Assembly: GCA_013215145.1 (NCBI GenBank) | Contig: JABSRP010000011.1 | Coordinates: 62,001-126,000 of the forward strand | Length of the DNA: 64,000 bases | From: Pseudobacteriovorax sp. | GTDB lineage: Bacteria > Bdellovibrionota_B > Oligoflexia > Oligoflexales > Oligoflexaceae | Direction of reading: 5' to 3' | Part shown: piece by piece, positions 62,986-64,000 of the stretch | How positions within the stretch are numbered: position 1 is the stretch's first letter | How the letters are laid out: every line of letters begins with the position of its first letter | Notes under the pieces: model-generated | Seen by the model: the letters and a program-made list of their open reading frames with translations, nothing else | The model's database searches: none | Told to the model about the DNA's origin: nothing | Made by a program: the position numbers and the translations under genes

Positions 62986-64000
62986 GGCTAGCTCGGCAAA
63001 GAAGTCGTTGCCCTTGTCATCACAGATGATAAAAGCTGGAAAGTTTACGACCTCGATTTTTCTTATGGCTTCCATACCTAAGTCCTCAAAGTCTACAACT
63101 TCGACTTTCTTTATGCTGTCTTTTGCCAAGATGGCAGCAGGACCGCCGATGGAACCAAGATAGAAACCACCATGGGTTTTACAAGCTGCAGTGACCTCCG
63201 GTGATCGGTTACCCTTTGCCAGCATGATCATAGAGCCTCCCAATGACTGGAACTGGTCTACATAAGGGTCCATGCGATTGGCAGTGGTTGGTCCAAAGCT
63301 TCCTGAGGCCATACCTTTAGGGGTTTTAGCGGGACCGGCATAATAAATGGGGTGATTTTTAAAGTAGTCTGGCATGGGTTTGCCTGAATCAATAATTTCT
63401 TTTATCTTTGCATGAGCAATATCTCTGGCTACAATGAGCGTTCCGCTCAGATTTAATCTGGTTTTGATCGGGTACTTGCTCAGGGTCTTTAAAATCTCAG
63501 ACATGGGCTGATTCAGATCGATAGCCACGGGCTTATCGTTAACCTCTTGAGACTTGTTTAAGAAGCGCGCAGGATTGGTTTCCAGCTTTTCTAGAAAAAT
63601 TCCGTCTTTGTTTATTTTGCCTTTAATATTCCGGTCAGCGCTGCAGCTAACGCCAATTCCCACTGGGCATGAAGCGGCATGTCTGGGGAGGCGAATGACT
63701 TTTACATCGTGGGTGAAGTACTTGCCACCAAATTGAGCACCAATGCTGCTGTTTTGGCAAATCTCTTGGACTTTAGCTTCCCACTCAAGGTCGCGAAAGG
63801 CTTGACCACCCATATTGCCTTCGTTTGGAAGCTCGTCAAAATTCCCAGCAGATGCCTCTTTAACGGCTTTCAGGTTCGCTTCGGCTGACGTTCCACCGAT
63901 AACAATAGCCAAGTGATAGGGTGGGCACGCTGCGGTACCTAGTCTCTTAATTTCACTCTGAATAAACTCAGTGAGAGAGGCTTCGTTTAGTAAGGACTTT
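62983..64000 (-). CDS. Class I (iron-sulfur) fumarate hydratase, 5' end outside window
   Basis: The frame is open to the right edge, so at least 338 C-terminal residues are present. The stretch '[21 protein letters not shown]' near the window edge is a class I fumarase landmark with a cluster-ligand Cys. Further signatures are '[19 protein letters not shown]' and the C-terminal beta domain with '[16 protein letters not shown]' and '[16 protein letters not shown]'. It interconverts fumarate and malate using a 4Fe-4S cluster. The TTG at 63912 is not the real start. The stop codon sits at the end of the tandem repeat array. Confidence 0.92.
   Translation of the reverse strand, partial: KSLLNEASLTEFIQSEIKRLGTAACPPYHLAIVIGGTSAEANLKAVKEASAGNFDELPNEGNMGGQAFRDLEWEAKVQEICQNSSIGAQFGGKYFTHDVKVIRLPRHAASCPVGIGVSCSADRNIKGKINKDGIFLEKLETNPARFLNKSQEVNDKPVAIDLNQPMSEILKTLSKYPIKTRLNLSGTLIVARDIAHAKIKEIIDSGKPMPDYFKNHPIYYAGPAKTPKGMASGSFGPTTANRMDPYVDQFQSLGGSMIMLAKGNRSPEVTAACKTHGGFYLGSIGGPAAILAKDSIKKVEVVDFEDLGMEAIRKIEVVNFPAFIICDDKGNDFFAELA

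Noticed and set aside
62525-63029. Three overlapping ORFs of 71-124 codons in the repeat array
   Set aside because: The 116-bp repeat unit is not a multiple of three and produces repeated open stretches in several frames; no ribosome sites are seen and they run through the fumarase stop region.
63910-63912. TTG as fumarase start
   Set aside because: The frame continues upstream with the conserved CPPYHL class I fumarase motif to the window edge.

Overview
The window is a chromosomal segment of a Gram-negative bacterium with moderate GC content. Three traits point to a deltaproteobacterial or Bdellovibrionota/Oligoflexia-like predator-type lineage: many secreted lipoproteins with clear lipoboxes, several PilZ and GGDEF c-di-GMP proteins with a PilT-type ATPase, and a TIGR02147-like regulator. 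That placement is an inference from gene content, since no rRNA or other marker lies in the window. I saw no tRNA, rRNA, insertion sequence, prophage or CRISPR array.

Layout. 1-5 kb: end of an LVIVD propeller protein, an ArsR operon whose SRPBCC gene carries a one-base frameshift, a VWA lipoprotein, a secreted zinc protease and a PilZ pair. 5-12 kb: FAD glycerol-3-phosphate dehydrogenase, a second PilZ protein, a TIGR02147-like regulator, a PilT/PilU ATPase overlapping a secreted metallopeptidase. 12-21.6 kb: a Yej-type peptide ABC transporter (yejB-yejE-yejA on minus; two separate ATPase genes on plus), a ParB-like protein and a receiver-GGDEF diguanylate cyclase. 21.8-29 kb: era, a divergent MurA-like enzyme, lipoproteins, DoxX, a TPR protein and a cyclic-nucleotide-domain/LdhA fusion. 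29-39 kb: propeller proteins, a RetSat/CrtI-like flavoprotein, a TetR regulator, a phytase-like secreted protein and a solitary YcaO-like protein.

The centrepiece is 39.3-57.7 kb. A minus-strand oleABCD operon (head-to-head long-chain olefin synthesis) and a plus-strand pfaD-pfaA-pfaC operon (iterative polyunsaturated fatty acid synthase) diverge from one 300-bp intergenic region. In Shewanella, Pfa and Ole proteins together make polyunsaturated hydrocarbons such as hentriacontanonaene. Here the two pathways form one divergent locus, suggesting a dedicated polyunsaturated hydrocarbon pathway. The locus has no PfaB, no PfaE phosphopantetheinyl transferase, and no acyltransferase or AGPAT domain in PfaC, so the release step is open. 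OleA taking the nascent polyene chain is a plausible but untested answer.

57.7-64 kb: three lipoproteins (two sharing an N-terminal module, one with a ricin-type lectin domain), a DedA protein, a tetraheme lipoprotein, a 116-bp tandem repeat array (3.5 copies) between convergent genes, and the C-terminal part of a class I fumarase that runs off the window.
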